A DNA stretch of 64,000 nucleotides. Source: Ascidia mentula (lineage: Eukaryota > Chordata > Ascidiacea > Phlebobranchia > Ascidiidae). The stretch lies in the NCBI GenBank assembly GCA_947561715.1, contig OX387203.1, positions 1,426,001 to 1,490,000 of the forward strand, given 5' to 3'. How positions within the stretch are numbered: position 1 is the first letter of the stretch; each line of letters begins with the position of its first letter. Both the position numbers and the translations under genes were made by a program. Shown here in pieces: positions 34,755 through 47,614 of this stretch. The notes under the pieces are model-generated. The model was not told the DNA's origin. It saw nothing but the letters and a program-made list of their open reading frames with translations, and did no database searches.

Positions 34755-36856
34755 TTAAGGGGGCAAAATTGGATTCTTGACCATTTCATTCTGATGTGGT
34801 AAAGGCTGATTTATTGCTTCCTGTTTTAAAACAAAGATTAATTCTGTTTTCTCGCAAGCTGTTAAACTTATATCAAATTAATTTAGCTTTAATTGCAGAA
34901 ACAAACTGTGAATTCCACTTACTGTATTCTGATGAATCGTTGCTGGATTTTGAGAACTTTGCTGCAGGTTGAACTGGTTAGCTGGTATATACTGGTAAAA
35001 TAAAGTTTTGTTACCTATTGTTTTAAATTTGTTGGTCCAAGTTGTGCTTAATTAGTTGCAAGATATTATACATTATTTTGTGAATCAGATAAACATTGCT
35101 CTAAACCACATCATTCTTTACCTGCACTTGGATGGGTGCTCCTTGATTCAATCCAAAATATCCTGGGTAGGGAGTAAAGTATAATGGTATTCGATTGTGC
35201 TGTATGCTCATGGTTTAAACGTTTATCAATGTTGATTTTCCTTACCAGCATTCATTGCTTGGTTTGGGATTGTAAACACTTGTGTGGCTGACCTTGATTT
35301 GACATTATCACTGTTTGCTGCAGATAACAAAGTACTTCAATGTATTAATCCTTATATTGTGTTTATCCTTGTGCAGTAAGTTAAGTTTACGTACCGTAGT
35401 GACAGTGCTTTTTCCACAGTTGCAGCACAGCAGTAGGATGAATGTACAATAGAAACAATAAGTTCAGTGAATCCAATGAAAGCAAGTATACTGTGTATGG
35501 CAATTACACTGTTCTGCAAGCACAATTTTCAATTTTTTTTGAATAATGATGTGCACACTAATATATTTTTTGTAAAATGTTTTGCCAACTAAAAAATTAT
35601 TTAATCCAGATAAAAAAGAATTCTACAACTATTGATTTTGTATGGACTTCTTTAGGGTTATGTTTGGTGTTTCTGTAAAGGTGGCATGATATAACTTTAC
35701 GATAGTGATTGTACCAGTTCGTTGCAATCATAGCGGCAGTAATGACGATTATTAGAAGCATCTGTGGCAGCAATTATTTCCAAAGTTATCATTGTACAGG
35801 ATGCAAGTGCAGCGAAAATTGCCATAACCATTCCACCAGTTATCTAGCAATATAATAATATGCACTTGGTTTAGAGCATATATAGCTTGTTTCAAAATTC
35901 GTTGTTAGGAATTCTTATAGACTACTGTATAATTAAAATACAACTAACATACAACTTTGCTACCAACCATGCAGCTTGATGGACTTTTTGATGATGCAAC
36001 CCCAAGAACTCCAGCAGACAAAATCCAATTTTAGATTAATTTAAAACTTAAGGCCTTGCATATTTTTTGTGCAAATAATTGTACTGACATGGGATTTAAG
36101 GAACTTTTAACTACTATCCATAGGATTCACAGTACTTAATCAACTATAGATGTCAAAAGCACACTATGAGCACTTGTGTGAAGTTGAAACAACTCTATTT
36201 AATACTCACAAGAGCTCCACACCAAATTCCATCTGATATATATGCCAAGCCATAGTAGTAGTAAGAAGTTGATGTTGTTCCCATTATCAACATAGATACT
36301 GCCAATACAATTGAAGCAAGTCCAAAAATGATCTGAGCGACCTAAAAGTAATTTTTTTATGACTCAGCAAATAAGATTAATATGTGTTTAGGCTATATTG
36401 TTAAGATAAACAAATCAGATTTATGATAAGCAAAGCGGAGCCCATAATATGAATTGTGTAAGCTGCATAAAGATGATCACTGTTTTGACCTGTAGTGCAG
36501 CTAGTGTGACTATCAGACAACTTGGCAGACCAAACCTCCAAGCCTTCCACTTTGTGGTGACTATACAATCACCGTCATCCATTGGATACCAAATTAGGTG
36601 GTTGGCAGTTTGGTCAGCAAAGTCGTTTGATAGTCACACCAGCTGCACTGATGAGACTTTATAGGTCAAAACAGTGGCCATCTGTATCAAGCTTATACAA
36701 ATAAGATTTATTTTGAAACAATATTGATAATACACTCCTGTTAAAACTTACACCAAGAGTTTTGAAAGTGTTTGCATATCTTGCTCCTGACAATCCACCT
36801 GCATAGATTAATTGAGGCCCACAGCAACCACCAGAACAACAACCATCTGAAGTCAT
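34755..36856 (-). pseudogene. MS4A-like gene H, decayed
   Basis: Exon remnants: 36856-36752, 36341-36210, 36024-35968, 35843-35715, 35513-35395, 35317-35246, about 35167-35120, 34991-34923 and 34820-34755. Lesions by comparison with L: the exon 3 acceptor AG is GG; exon 5 has lost one base (119 nt against 120); exon 6 has gained two bases (72 against 70); and the exon 7 acceptor region is deleted. Exons 1, 2, 4, 8 and 9 remain open and are clearly MS4A-like (VAQIIFG, GIWCGAL, ITGGMVMAIFAAL). Several independent lesions make a sequencing error unlikely. Confidence 0.8.
36457..36697. mobile_element. Decayed hammerhead foldback in intron 1 of pseudogene H
   Basis: Imperfect inverted repeat with tips AGCTGCATAAAG and CTTTATA/AAGCTTAT-like ends. 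The plus-strand core keeps CTGATGA and a stem II, but GAAA is AAAA. The left-arm core has lost CTGATGA. It still shares the AGCTGCACTGATGAGAC block with the F element. Confidence 0.6.
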
Positions 36857-38693
36857 AGTATTTTTTTTTAAAGACAAAAAAGGACCGGACAACCAAAGTT
36901 TAAATCCTGTTGTGATAAAAAATATTGTATGCTTGTTCTGTAATTGGTACTAGGCAGTGGTAGGATTCAAATGTTTCAGCATCCGGTTCTCTCACTAGCA
37001 GCATGCCATAGTAGCCGAGGGAATACAGTGCACAAAGTGAAACATGGGCTTATACATATGCTTGATAAAAACAGTTAGTGTAGTCATTAAATTAATGAAC
37101 CAGTTTGCACAAACCGGCTGAATCCCAAAGCTGGTTCCAGATCACATTAATTTTATCCCATTTTTTTTTGTAACATACACAATCTTTGTCATATTACTGT
37201 TTTTTCTTGAATATCAAAACCCTACCATTTCTGTTTATTTTTTAGTGCTGACTTGTTCAAAATTCAAACATTTATTTTCAGAAATATTGTACATCCTGAC
37301 CATTTAATTAACCTTAAACTTGCTGACAAGATGTTTCCCAAACAGTCACTTTCTCTTGTTGTCTTTGACATTAAATACACCAAGGTTTGTTTGATCAACA
37401 TGTGGCAATGTTGTGTTTGGTTTGTGATTCATTTGTGTGTTTATAAATGTTAATGAATTACTATGAAGTGGCTGGGTTAATAAAATGTTATTTGAAAATT
37501 TTACGTTCTTTTCAATCCTGTTTGAAAATATATATTTTTTTAGTTGCCTTAAGAATTTAATTCAAAAATAAGAAACATTAAAGATTACTAATGATAAGGA
37601 TTTGCTTTATCACCAATGAAAACAATACAACAAGAAGTCCAAATCCTAAAATAAAAACACATTACACGAAATTTGATTGAAAGCATTTATGTTTATGAGT
37701 AAAATTACTGGAAATATTTGAAAGGTCTGATTTGATGTTTTTTGTCAAATGGCAGTTTTTATACAGTGGTGTTATCTTCGTCAACATTTGTTGTGGGCTG
37801 CGACAACAGCTATTTGCTTTTCTCTGGGGAATTTTTAAGAGTCAAGTACTCACTAACTAATAGATTGGATATTTTCTATCATTAATTAAACAACATTTTT
37901 TCTCAGCGTGGATTTCATGGATTTTGTCAAACATTTTTTTGGCCACATTTGTTTTATGCAATTGACAATACCCTGATTGGTTTATTGGTCATTTAAGGGT
38001 TTTATTTATTGATTAATTACTAATTAATTGAAAGGACATTTCTGATTGTTAATTTACCTAGGTATATATTCTGGCACCTAGAAATTTTTAAATATTCTTT
38101 GTGATTGACTTGGAATGCGAAAAAAATTTCTAAAAATATAATATTGAAATGTTGCAGAATGGCCCAGAATGGCCCAGAGTGAATTAATTTAATTTTACTA
38201 TGTTATAAATATCAAGCTTTGGAATAATTAACTATGACTAATAAATATAATTTTACTCTATGTGAGGAAATATTTTTATGTTCACTGTATATGCTAAGGA
38301 TACACAACACAAACAACAAGTTATTTGTATGCATTAATTGAAAAAAACGCAATTATAACTCAATATATACAATGTAAAAATGGTTTTAACATGGATCATT
38401 AACTTTCTAGCTCTTGGCAAATTAAGAAAGACGTTTGGTGTTTTGATTGCAAATTATGAAATGCCAAAAGAAAAAATTGTATTTCAGACTGACAGACAAA
38501 GAAAAATTGAATTCTTGACCATTTTGTTCTGATGTGGTGAAGGCTGATTTATTGCTTCCTGTTTAAAAACAAAGATTAGTTCTGTTTTCTCGCTTGCTGT
38601 TAAACTTATATCAAATTAATTTAGCTTTAAATGCAGAAACAAACTGTGAATTCCACTTACTGTATTTTAATAAATTGTTGCTGAATTGGAACT
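36857..38693. other. Spacer upstream of pseudogene H
   Basis: Contains an upstream block shared by the paralogues (37385-37480) and, from about 37740, sequence that recurs at 44235-44960 because the I and L regions are old duplicates. Remnants of a last exon of gene I lie at about 38490-38565. No other gene seen. Confidence 0.5.
37449..37461. promoter_or_regulatory. Conserved motif in upstream block of H
   Basis: GTTAATGAATTAC inside a 95-bp block also found upstream of I, L, J and K. A near-palindromic homeodomain-like site; function is inference only. Confidence 0.3.
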
Positions 38694-40346
38694 TTACTGC
38701 AGGTTGAACTGGCTAGTTGGTATATACTGGTAAAATAAAGTTTTGTTACGCATTGTTTTAAATTTGTTGGTCCAAGTTGTGCTTAACTAGTTGTTAGATA
38801 TTATACATTCTTTTGTGGATCAGATAAAGATTGCTCTTAACAACATGACAGTGCTCTTAACAACATCATTTTTCTTTACCTGCATTTGGATGGGTGCTCC
38901 TTGATTAAATCCAAAATATCCTGGGTAGGGAGTACCTAAGTATAATGGTATGGAGATGATGGTATTCCATTGTATTGTTTGCTCATAGACTCTCTTGTTT
39001 AAACTTGTGTTTGAATTGTTTTTTTTGCTAATTTCTGAGTTACACAAGTTTACCAAAGTTGATTTTTCTTACCAGCATTCATTGCTTGATTTGGAATTGT
39101 AAGCACTTGTGGCTGACCTTGATTTGACATTATCACTGTTTCCTGAAGATAACAAAGTACTTTAAAGTATAAATCCTTGTATTGTGTTTGTCTTAAGTTA
39201 AGCTTACATACCGTAGATGTTGTGACAGCACAGCAGTAATATGAATGTACAATAGAAACAATACATTCAGTGAATGCAATAACAGCAAGAATACTATGCA
39301 TGGCAATTACACTTTCCTGAAAGTACAAATTTTCAATTTTTTGGGGGTAATTATGTGCACAGTAATATGTATTTTTTAAATATTTTGCTAATGAAAGCCA
39401 GATTATTTTATCCCGACACAAAAAAGATTTCTATTATAGTTGATTTTGCAAGGACTTGCGTTTGGTGTTTCTGTAAAAGTATTTTGATATAACTTTACAC
39501 CACTGTGATTGTACCAGCTCTCTCTTGTTGCAATGATTAAAATTAGGGGAGTCACAGTGGCGATAATTGTGAGAAAATTTAACGGCTGCTATAATCTCCA
39601 AACACAGCATTGTGCAGGACGCAAGTGTAGCGAAAATTGCCATAACCATTCCACCAGTTATCTATCAAAATAAAATGTACTTGGTTAAAGAGCAAATTTT
39701 GCTTGTTTCAAACCCATTCAAGGTACTGTATTTTTAAAATACAACTAACATACAACTTTTTTTACCAACCATGCTATGAGATAGACTTTTTGATGATATA
39801 ACCCCAAGAACTCCAGCGGCTAAAATCTAAAAATCATTTATCAAATTTTAATATAATGTAAAACTTAAGGCCTCCTATAAGTTAATTGTACTGACAAGTT
39901 ATAGGTGATTTATTTTTTATTCCTATTATTTATAGGCTGTGCAGTAATTTGAAATAAAATACAGGAGTCAAAAGCAAATACCATATAAAACAATAAGCAT
40001 TTAAATTTGAAACAACCTTTCAAATTGTAAAACCTATTTAATACTTACAAGAGCTCCACACCAAATTCCATCTGCTAACCATTCCCAAGAGTAGAAATGC
40101 TGGTAGGAAGACAATTCCGCCATTAGCAACAAACTTACTGTCATTACAATTGAAACAAGCGCAAACACAATCTGAGTAATCTGAGAAGTAAATTTTTATA
40201 ACTCAGAAAAAAGACAATTCTGATAATACACAGTTGTTCAAACTTACACCAAGAGTGTTAAAATTTTCCCGATATCTTGCTTCTGACAATCCACCTGTAT
40301 TTAATGATGGACAACAGCAACAAGAACAACAACCACTAGATGACAT
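38694..40346 (-). pseudogene. MS4A-like gene I, frameshifted
   Basis: Exons 40346-40248, 40180-40049, 39828-39770, 39661-39515, 39316-39212, 39142-39073, 38935-38880 and 38726-38694. All are open and in phase except exon 3, which is 59 nt where every paralogue has 57: a 2-base insertion near its 3' end (TCTCTCAT). This shifts the frame. Skipping exon 3 would restore it but remove helix 2. Exon 8 also stops early (CAG to TAG-type change, giving FNLQ then stop), leaving a ninth-exon remnant near 38500-38565. It is either a young pseudogene or a gene with a sequence error. N-terminus SSSGCCSCCCC resembles gene L, its closest paralogue. Confidence 0.7.
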
Positions 40347-41972
40347 GATTTTTTTATAGTAACCAACAAGAACAGGATAACCTAGGTGTAAATCTTGATA
40401 TGTTAAAAGTATTTTGTTCTTGTTCTGCAATTGTTTGTAGAGATTAGAGGGATTCAAATATTTTAACATCGGTTCTCTTAAAGCAGTATACCATATTAAC
40501 CACGGGAATACGTTGCTTTAAGTAAAACATAGACCTATACATATGCTTCTTAATAACCTGTTCCCATAGGTTATTAAATTCCAAGAACCCGTTCGCCTGA
40601 GTCTCACCACTGGTTCTAGACCACATATTCTGGATTATAAGTTTTATTATGACAGACATAATCTTCATCATGTCATTGTTTTTTTTGTAAATATCAAAAC
40701 CATTTATTTTTTCTCATTTTCAATCATATCATTTCTGAGTATGTTTTTGTGCTGACTTGTTTCACAATAGCACATTTATTGTCAGATATGTTGTGCAACT
40801 TGGTCAATAAACCTTAAACTTATTTAGTGACAAGATGTTTCCTGGACTGTCTTTCTCTTACTGTCTTGTGACATTTAGTACACAAAGTTTTGTTCGACCG
40901 TGGCAATGTTATGTTTGGTTTGTGATTAATTTGTGTGTTTATAAATGTTAATGAATTACTATGAAGTGGCTGGATAATTAAAACGTTAGCTGGGCATGAT
41001 ACATTCTTTCAAACCTGTTTGGAAGTACATATTTTTTTTGCTGTCTAAACAGTTTAATTTTAAAAGTAGAAACATTACATATCACTGATATTAAGGAAAA
41101 CAGTACAACAAACATTCATAAACTTCAATTCAAAACACATTTATGTTAATGAGTAAAGTGACTGGACATATTTTTTAGGTTTTCTGTATTTGATATAAAG
41201 CAACTTAAACACAAGTGAATTGCAAGCATGTCACAGATAAACAGCTATTATTTAAAGCATATTTTTATAAATCAAGTTTGTGGAACTGGTTTGCTGATAT
41301 GTTTCAGCAAACCTAAGTATTAGGGGGTAGTTGTTTGCCTGAAATTTTTATGTAGTGTTTTAAGATCTTTGGTAGCATGGAGCATGGTTATTATTATTGC
41401 AGACTGGTAGGATTTAGTGGTAGTAAAATATTTTATGCAAGTTCTGCATTTAATTTTAGATCACAGCTTTTATCATAACATACACAACCTTCATGTCATT
41501 GTTTTTTGAATATTCAAAACTTTTTTTTCAATTGATTTTTTATCACATTTCATTTCTTGTCTTTGTCTGTTTTATGTTTTTTTAAAATTGCTGTGTCCTG
41601 TAGCGACTATTTCTCTTCATATTCCATCTGCTTCTTACACCCAAACAGAAAAAATGATAGGGACACTCCTGAGTAGGCCAGTACAAAGAATTGTTTTTGG
41701 TTTAATTTCGGTAGCTAATGGCACACAACAAAAATGACAAATTATTTCTATGCAATAATTGAAAAAAGGATTGTTATAATTTTGCACTTCAAACTCTACA
41801 ACATAGAACTAGTGTTAATATGGATCAAAATTTTGAGAGAAAGTTTTGGTTGCAAACTAGGAAATGTTATAAGAAAGAATCTTCTCCCTTTTTAAAGTCT
41901 TAGATACATTCTCTGACCTGTAAAGAATTCCTTTAGTTAAAAACTTTGTGTGTCATTTTGACACCAAATGCT
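40347..41972. other. Spacer upstream of gene I
   Basis: Upstream block with GTTAATGAATTAC at 40947-40959; otherwise AT-rich, with no gene or clear element. Confidence 0.5.
40947..40959. promoter_or_regulatory. Conserved motif in upstream block of I
   Basis: GTTAATGAATTAC, identical to the motif upstream of H and L, about 600 bases before the start codon of I. Confidence 0.3.
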
Positions 41973-43581
41973 TTAAAAGAACGTTGTTGGATCTGTCGAA
42001 TCTGGCAATGGTTCACTGGTTACCTCCTGTTCGAGAGTCTCGTCCATTTCTGTCGGAGGGGTAGGGTTACCTTGATAAGGTGAATATAAATATAATTGCC
42101 AATGTAAATTTTTGTATATGGTTTGTATTCTCAGATTTCAAAATTTATCAATTAGTGTTTTCCTTACCTGGGTTTATTGCTTGGTTTAAAGTTACTAGTT
42201 GTCGAACTGGTTTGGTGGTTATCACAGTTTTCTGAAGATAACCAAACAAACTTAACATGGTATAATCATAGTTTCCACTTATTATAACACTGGAAGCAAA
42301 CATTTAACAGATATTTGTGAAATCTGCCTCTAATGGTTTTCATTTTGGCATATTTTATTGGTTCATCAACAAGTCATATTTTATTGTATTAATTGTAGTG
42401 TTTTAAGCTCATTTACCATTGTTGTTCCAACTCTGTTTGTTCCACATTTAGCAGCACAGCAGTAATATAAATGCCTAATAGAAACGATAAGTTCAATGCA
42501 TCCAATAAATACAAGCACACTGTGTATGACAGTTTCTGGTTTCTGCAAGTGATTTTTTTGTTAGACTTTGGAGAAGACTGATGAATTTTCTTAAAACACA
42601 AAACTTCATACAAATCGTTTTACTTTTTGTGTTTTAGTGTTTCTGTAAATGCAAATATAATGCATAACTGGAACTGTACCATTTCTGAATAGCAATCGTC
42701 ATATGAGGAGGGGTGGTCACAGTATTGGAAATAATCAGAAAATGCTGCTATTTCAAAATAAATCATAAAACAGGATGCAAGTGCAGCAAACATTGCCGTA
42801 ATCATTCCACAAGATATCTAGCAATAGAATGTGTAGTAGGTTAAGGGCAAATACACCCTGTTTCAAATTTCGTTGTCAAGAATCATTTGCAAAAAACCTT
42901 TTATCATTTAATGGTATTTTAAAAATACAACTAACATACAACTTTGCCACCAACCATGCAGCTTGATGAATTTTTTGATGATGTAACCCCAAGAACTCCA
43001 GCAACAAAAATCTAAAAATCTTTTGGTAAATTTTAAAACAAAATAAAACTGTAGGGCCTTTTAAATTTTTTGTGTAAATATTTGTAATGACAAGTTTGAT
43101 GTGAATTTTGTTTTTGTTGTTTAATATTTATTGGACTTACAGTACTTATTCTAGCTGATCAATAAATAATTCAAGCCGATCAAAAGAAAAATTCCAAATA
43201 AAACTATGACCACTTCTTGTGAATTTGAAACAACCCTTAAAGATGTAAAATATATTTAATACTTACTATAGTTCCACACCAAATTCCATCTGCTACCCAT
43301 ACCCAACTAGAGGAGTATTGTGATAATGTTTCTGCCATTATCATCATAGCCACTGCCAATGCAATTGAGGCAATTCCAAAAATAATCTGAGTAATCTGAA
43401 AGGTAAATTCTTTCACTCTATTGAAAAGTAAATTTTGTAACTTTATATAAATATGTATTTGAAACAATTGTGATAGTACTTGTTTGTTAAAACTTACACC
43501 AAGAGCTTTAAATGTGTTTGCATATCTTGCTCCGGGAAATCCACCTATGTCTATTGATGGTCCACAACCACCAGAAGACAT
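41973..43581 (-). CDS. MS4A (CD20)-like four-helix membrane protein (gene J)
   Basis: Seven exons: 43581-43498, 43395-43267, 43011-42955, 42817-42680, 42542-42417, 42231-42168 and 42070-41973; 696 nt, 231 aa. Exons 1-5 give the same four-helix plan as G (ITQIIFG, VADGIWCGTI, FVAGVLGVTSSKNSSSCM, then helices 3 and 4 with CCAAKCG). It differs in the tail: exons 7-9 of the paralogues are replaced by one exon encoding an acidic, Thr/Pro-rich end (about 32 residues) closing TDPTTFF. The last exon starts at an ATCAAG acceptor. The shorter N-terminus lacks the CCC cluster. It is the most divergent intact copy after M. Confidence 0.72.
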
Positions 43582-43793
43582 TCTTAGTTTTTTGCTTTAA
43601 CTAAGGATACATTTAATGGGACAAAATTTCACAGGTTAAACTGCTCTCATTAAAGTTATGCATCTCTTACTGTCAATCTCTCATGATGCCAGCTGACACT
43701 ACTATTGCAGTAAAGTCTTGTTTTAATCAACATCTGTTGGGCACCATGGCAATGGTATGTTTGGTTTGTGATGCATTTGTGTAATGTGTCAAT

Positions 43794-43806
43794 GTTAATC
43801 AACTAC
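43794..43806. promoter_or_regulatory. Variant motif in upstream block of J
   Basis: GTTAATCAACTAC within the block shared with H, I, L and K, about 215 bases before the J start codon. Confidence 0.25.
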
Positions 43807-43910
43807 TAAGTAGTGGCTGGATTATTAATAAATTTAAAATATAATTGTTATAAGATGATGTAGAAGGCCCTGACAATTTCGACCATATTTTAAATATATC
43901 CACTATCTAA

Positions 43911-44124
43911 GAAACTTTCATTTCAGGCTGAAATCTAACAAAAGCTTACACCCGTTGCATGTGGCAGGTTTTTAGTTATGGCGTGTTGTGTATTTTATTT
44001 TAACCTACTTTTTGTTTTGCTTTTTTGTGGACCCTGATGTTGCTTTTAACAAAGCGATATAAACTTATCTAATTTAACGATACTGACAGATTTCAGCCTC
44101 AAACAAAAGTTTCGTTGATAGTGG
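43911..44124. mobile_element. Foldback element, relative of 34011-34204
   Basis: Arms CACTATCTAAGAAACTTTC and GTTTCGTTGATAGTG-type complement; internal CTGATGT..AACAAAGCGATA where the relative has CTGATGA..GAAA, so the hammerhead-like core has decayed. Confidence 0.55.
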
Positions 44125-44972
44125 CAACTTTTATGCACCGACGTTTCACCTGCTATTCAGCTAGGCCATTGTGTTTCGTTTTGTTCCATGACAGTATTTT
44201 GCATTGTTGTTTTCCTTGGTCAACATTTGTTGTAATGATTTGATGATTTTTGTCAAATGGCAGTTTTTATACAGTGGTGTTATCTTTGTCAACATTTGTT
44301 GTGGGCTGCGACAACAGCTATTTGCTTTTCTCTGGGGAATTTTCAAGAGTCAAGTACTCACTAACCAATAGATTGGATATTTCCTATCATTAATTAAACA
44401 ACATTTTTTCTCAGTGTGGATTTTGTCAAACATTTTTTTTTGTGATGAACTTACTGAACTGTAGAAACTCTTATTGTAGCAACAGCATAACTGGCAAACC
44501 TATTGTTTTCTCCTGACGCTTTTGATATGCCAGTGTTATCTTTGGCCACATTTGTTTTATGCAATGGACAATACCCTGTTTGGTTTATTGGTCATTTATG
44601 GGTTTTATTTATTTATTGTTTAATTACTAACTAATTGAAAGGACATTTCTGATTGTCAATTTAACTAGGTATATATTCTGGCAACTAGAGATTTTTAAGT
44701 ATACTTTGTGATTGACTTTGGAATAAGAAAAAAAATTTCTAAAAATATAATTTTAGAATGTTGCAGAATGGCCCAGAGTAAATTAATTTAATTTTACTAT
44801 GTTATAAATATCAAGCTTTGGAATAATTAACTATGACTAATAAAAATTATTTTAGTTTATGTGAGGAAATATTTTTATGTTCACTGCATATGCTAAGGAC
44901 ACACAACACAAACAACAAGTTATTTGTATGCATTAATTGAAAAAAACGCAATTATAACTCAATATATACAAT

Positions 44973-45571
44973 CAGGGGCGTATCCAGGAATTTTGAAAGG
45001 GGGGGGTCCAAATTTTTTAGGGAATTCCCCGATTTTCAGGTATAAACTAAGGTTAATTGTGGGCGAGAATCGCAAAATACGAACGCCGGTGTTCGCGCCA
45101 ATCGTCATATAAACGGTGGCTTTCTGGCTTGCGCAATTGTGTAACGCTATGGGACACTCGATGCGAGGTTTTGCCGTATAGTGCTTGTGCCGTAGTTTTA
45201 TTACTACTGCTTTCAAAGTTTAACAACTAAACTAATTGACTTTCACGCAAGTAAACCGCTTGTCATTACAACGTGGCCACTGAAAAACGACATTTCGTCC
45301 GCAAACTGACGAAAAATGACCTTTGTTTCGTAACAATGCAACATGTTTGGGAAGAATGCCAAGTGTTCGGTAACAATGCTCCCTGTTTGGAAACAATGGC
45401 GAATGCAAGCACGATGCGGTTTTTAGGTCAACGTCAAAGAAAATTTTTGGTTTTCACGCGGATTTTGATAAAAAAAAATACAGTGGCGTTTGTTTAGTTA
45501 TCAAAAAAGACCAAAATATTTCACAAAAGGGGGGGTCTGGACCCCTCGGACCCCCCCTGGATACGCCCATG
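44973..45571. mobile_element. Non-autonomous hAT-like transposon (599 bp)
   Basis: Terminal inverted repeats CAGGGGCGTATCCAGG and CCTGGATACGCCCATG, flanked by the perfect 8-bp target duplication TATACAAT (44965-44972 and 45572-45579). The paralogous sequence at about 38360-38375 has a single TATACAAT and no insert. Ends and 8-bp duplication are typical of hAT elements. The frames inside (45273-45497, 45490-45762, 44959-45216) show no transposase. Confidence 0.85.
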
Positions 45572-45791
45572 TATACAATGTAAAAATAGTTTTGTTACGG
45601 ATCATTAACTTTCTAGCTCTTGGCAAATTTAGAAAGACGTTTGGTGTTTTGATTGCAAATTATGAAATGCCAAAAAGAAAAATTGTATCTCAGACTGACA
45701 GACAGAGACACATTCTCCACAAAGAAGCTTTTAAGTGTACTGAAGAATGTAAGGATGATTAATAGCTTGTTTCATTTTGTCTCTCATTTCC

Positions 45792-47614
45792 TTAAGCGGG
45801 CAAAATTGGATTCTTGACCATTTCATTCCGATGTGGTGAAGGCTGATTTATTGCTTCCTGTTTTAAAACAAAGATTAGTTATGTTTTCTTGCAGGCTGTT
45901 CAACTTATATCAAATTAATTTAGCTTTAAATGTAGAAACAAACTGTGAATTCCACTTACTATATTTTAATAAATTGTTGCTGAATTGGAGAACTTTGCTG
46001 TAGGTTGAACTGGTTAGCTGCTATATACTGATAAAATAACGTTTTGTTAGACATTGTTTTAAATTTGTTGGTCCAAGTTGTGCTTAACTAGTTGTAAGAT
46101 ATTATACATTCTTTTGTGGATCAGGTAAAGATTGCTCTTAACAACGTGATTCTTTACCTGCATTTGGATGGGTGCTCCTTGATTAAATCCGAAATATCCT
46201 GGGTAGGGAGTACCTAAATATAATGGTATTGAGATGGTGGTATTCCATTGTGCTGTATGCTCATGGTTTAAACGTTTATCAATGTTGATTTTCCTTACCA
46301 GCATTCATTGCTTGGTTTGGAATTGTAAACACTTGTGGCTGACCTTGATTTGACATTATCACTGTTTGCTGCAGATAACAAAGTACCACAATGTATAAAT
46401 CCTCATATTGTGTTTGTCTTAAGTTAAGCTTACGTACCGTAGTGACAGTGCTTTTTCCATAGTTAGCAGCACAGCAGTAAGATGAATGTACAATAGAAAC
46501 AATAAATTCGGTGAATCCAATAACAGCAAGTATACTGTGTATGGCACTTAGACTATACTGAAAGTACAAATTTTCAATTTTTTTTGGTTAATTATGTGCA
46601 CACTAATATATTTTTTGTAAAATATTTTGCCAATGAAAGCCAGATTATTTCATCCTATTGCAAAAAAGAATTCTATTATAATTGATTTTGTAAGGACTTC
46701 TTTATGATTGTGTTTAGTGTTTCTGTAAAGGTGGTTTCTTATAACTGTAATTACACTACTGTCATTGTACCAGCTCTGACTTGTTGCAAGGATAATCAGG
46801 GTAGAAGGGGTCGTCACAGTAGCAATAAATAAGAAAAGAAAAATAAATGGCTGCTATAGTCTCCAAACACAGCATTATCCAGGATGCAAGTGTAGCGAAA
46901 ATTGCCATAACCATTCCACCAGTTATCTATCAAAATAAAATGTACTTGGTCAATAGCAAATATGGCTTGTTTCAAAATTCGTTGTTAGGAACCCTTTCAA
47001 GGTACTGTATTTTAAAAATACAACTTTGCTACCAACCCCGCTGCGAGATAGACTTTTGGATGATGTAACCCCAAGAACTCCAGCAGCCAAAATCTAAAAA
47101 TCATTTATTAAATTTTAATATAATGTAGAATTTAAGGCCTCCTATATTTTTTTGTATGAATTCTACTGACAAGTTTTAGGTGATTTATTTTTTTCCTATT
47201 ATTTATAGGCTGTGAAGTAATTTGAAATAAACTACAGGAGTCGAAAGCAAATGCTATATAAAACAATAAGCACTTAAAGTTGAAACAACCCTTCAAGAAA
47301 CCTATTTAATACTTACAAGAGCTCCACACCAAATTCCATCTGCTAACCATTCATAGTAGTAGAAATACTGGTAGGAAGAAAACTCTGCCATTAGCAACAT
47401 AGTTACTCCCAATACAATTGAAACAAGTCCGAACACAATCTGAGTAATCTAAAAAGTGAATTTTTATAACTCAGAAAAAAGACAACTGTGATAATACACA
47501 CTTGTTCAAACTTACACCAAGAGTGTTAAAAGCTTTCCTATATCTTGCTTCTGACAATCCACCTGAATTTAATGATGGACAACAGCAACAAGAACAACAA
47601 CCACTAGATGACAT
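45792..47614 (-). CDS. MS4A (CD20)-like four-helix membrane protein (gene L)
   Basis: Nine exons: 47614-47516, 47448-47317, 47093-47037, 46926-46771, 46557-46438, 46368-46299, 46213-46158, 46027-45962 and 45857-45792; 822 nt, 273 aa. N-terminus SSSGCCSCCCCPSLNSGG, then helices in exons 2-5 (ITQIVFG, LADGIWCGAL, ILAAGVLGVTSSKSLSRSG, ITGGMVMAIFATL, CCAANYG). The tail contains MSNQGQPQVFTIPNQAMNAG and a Pro/Tyr/Phe/Gln-rich stretch. Exon 8 has a TAG directly after its last codon, so only splicing at GTAAGT reaches exon 9. It is the closest intact relative of pseudogene I, from an older local duplication of about 7 kb. Confidence 0.75.

Larger units (their letters stand above)
43582..45791. other. 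Spacer upstream of gene J
   Basis: Upstream block with GTTAATCAACTAC (43794-43806), a foldback element (43911-44124), sequence duplicated from 37740-38400, and a 599-bp hAT-like insertion (44973-45571). No gene seen. Confidence 0.55.

Noticed and set aside
45273..45762. Transposase fragment inside the hAT-like element
   Set aside because: Frames are short, cross the element end and show no hAT catalytic or dimerisation motif; the element is non-autonomous.
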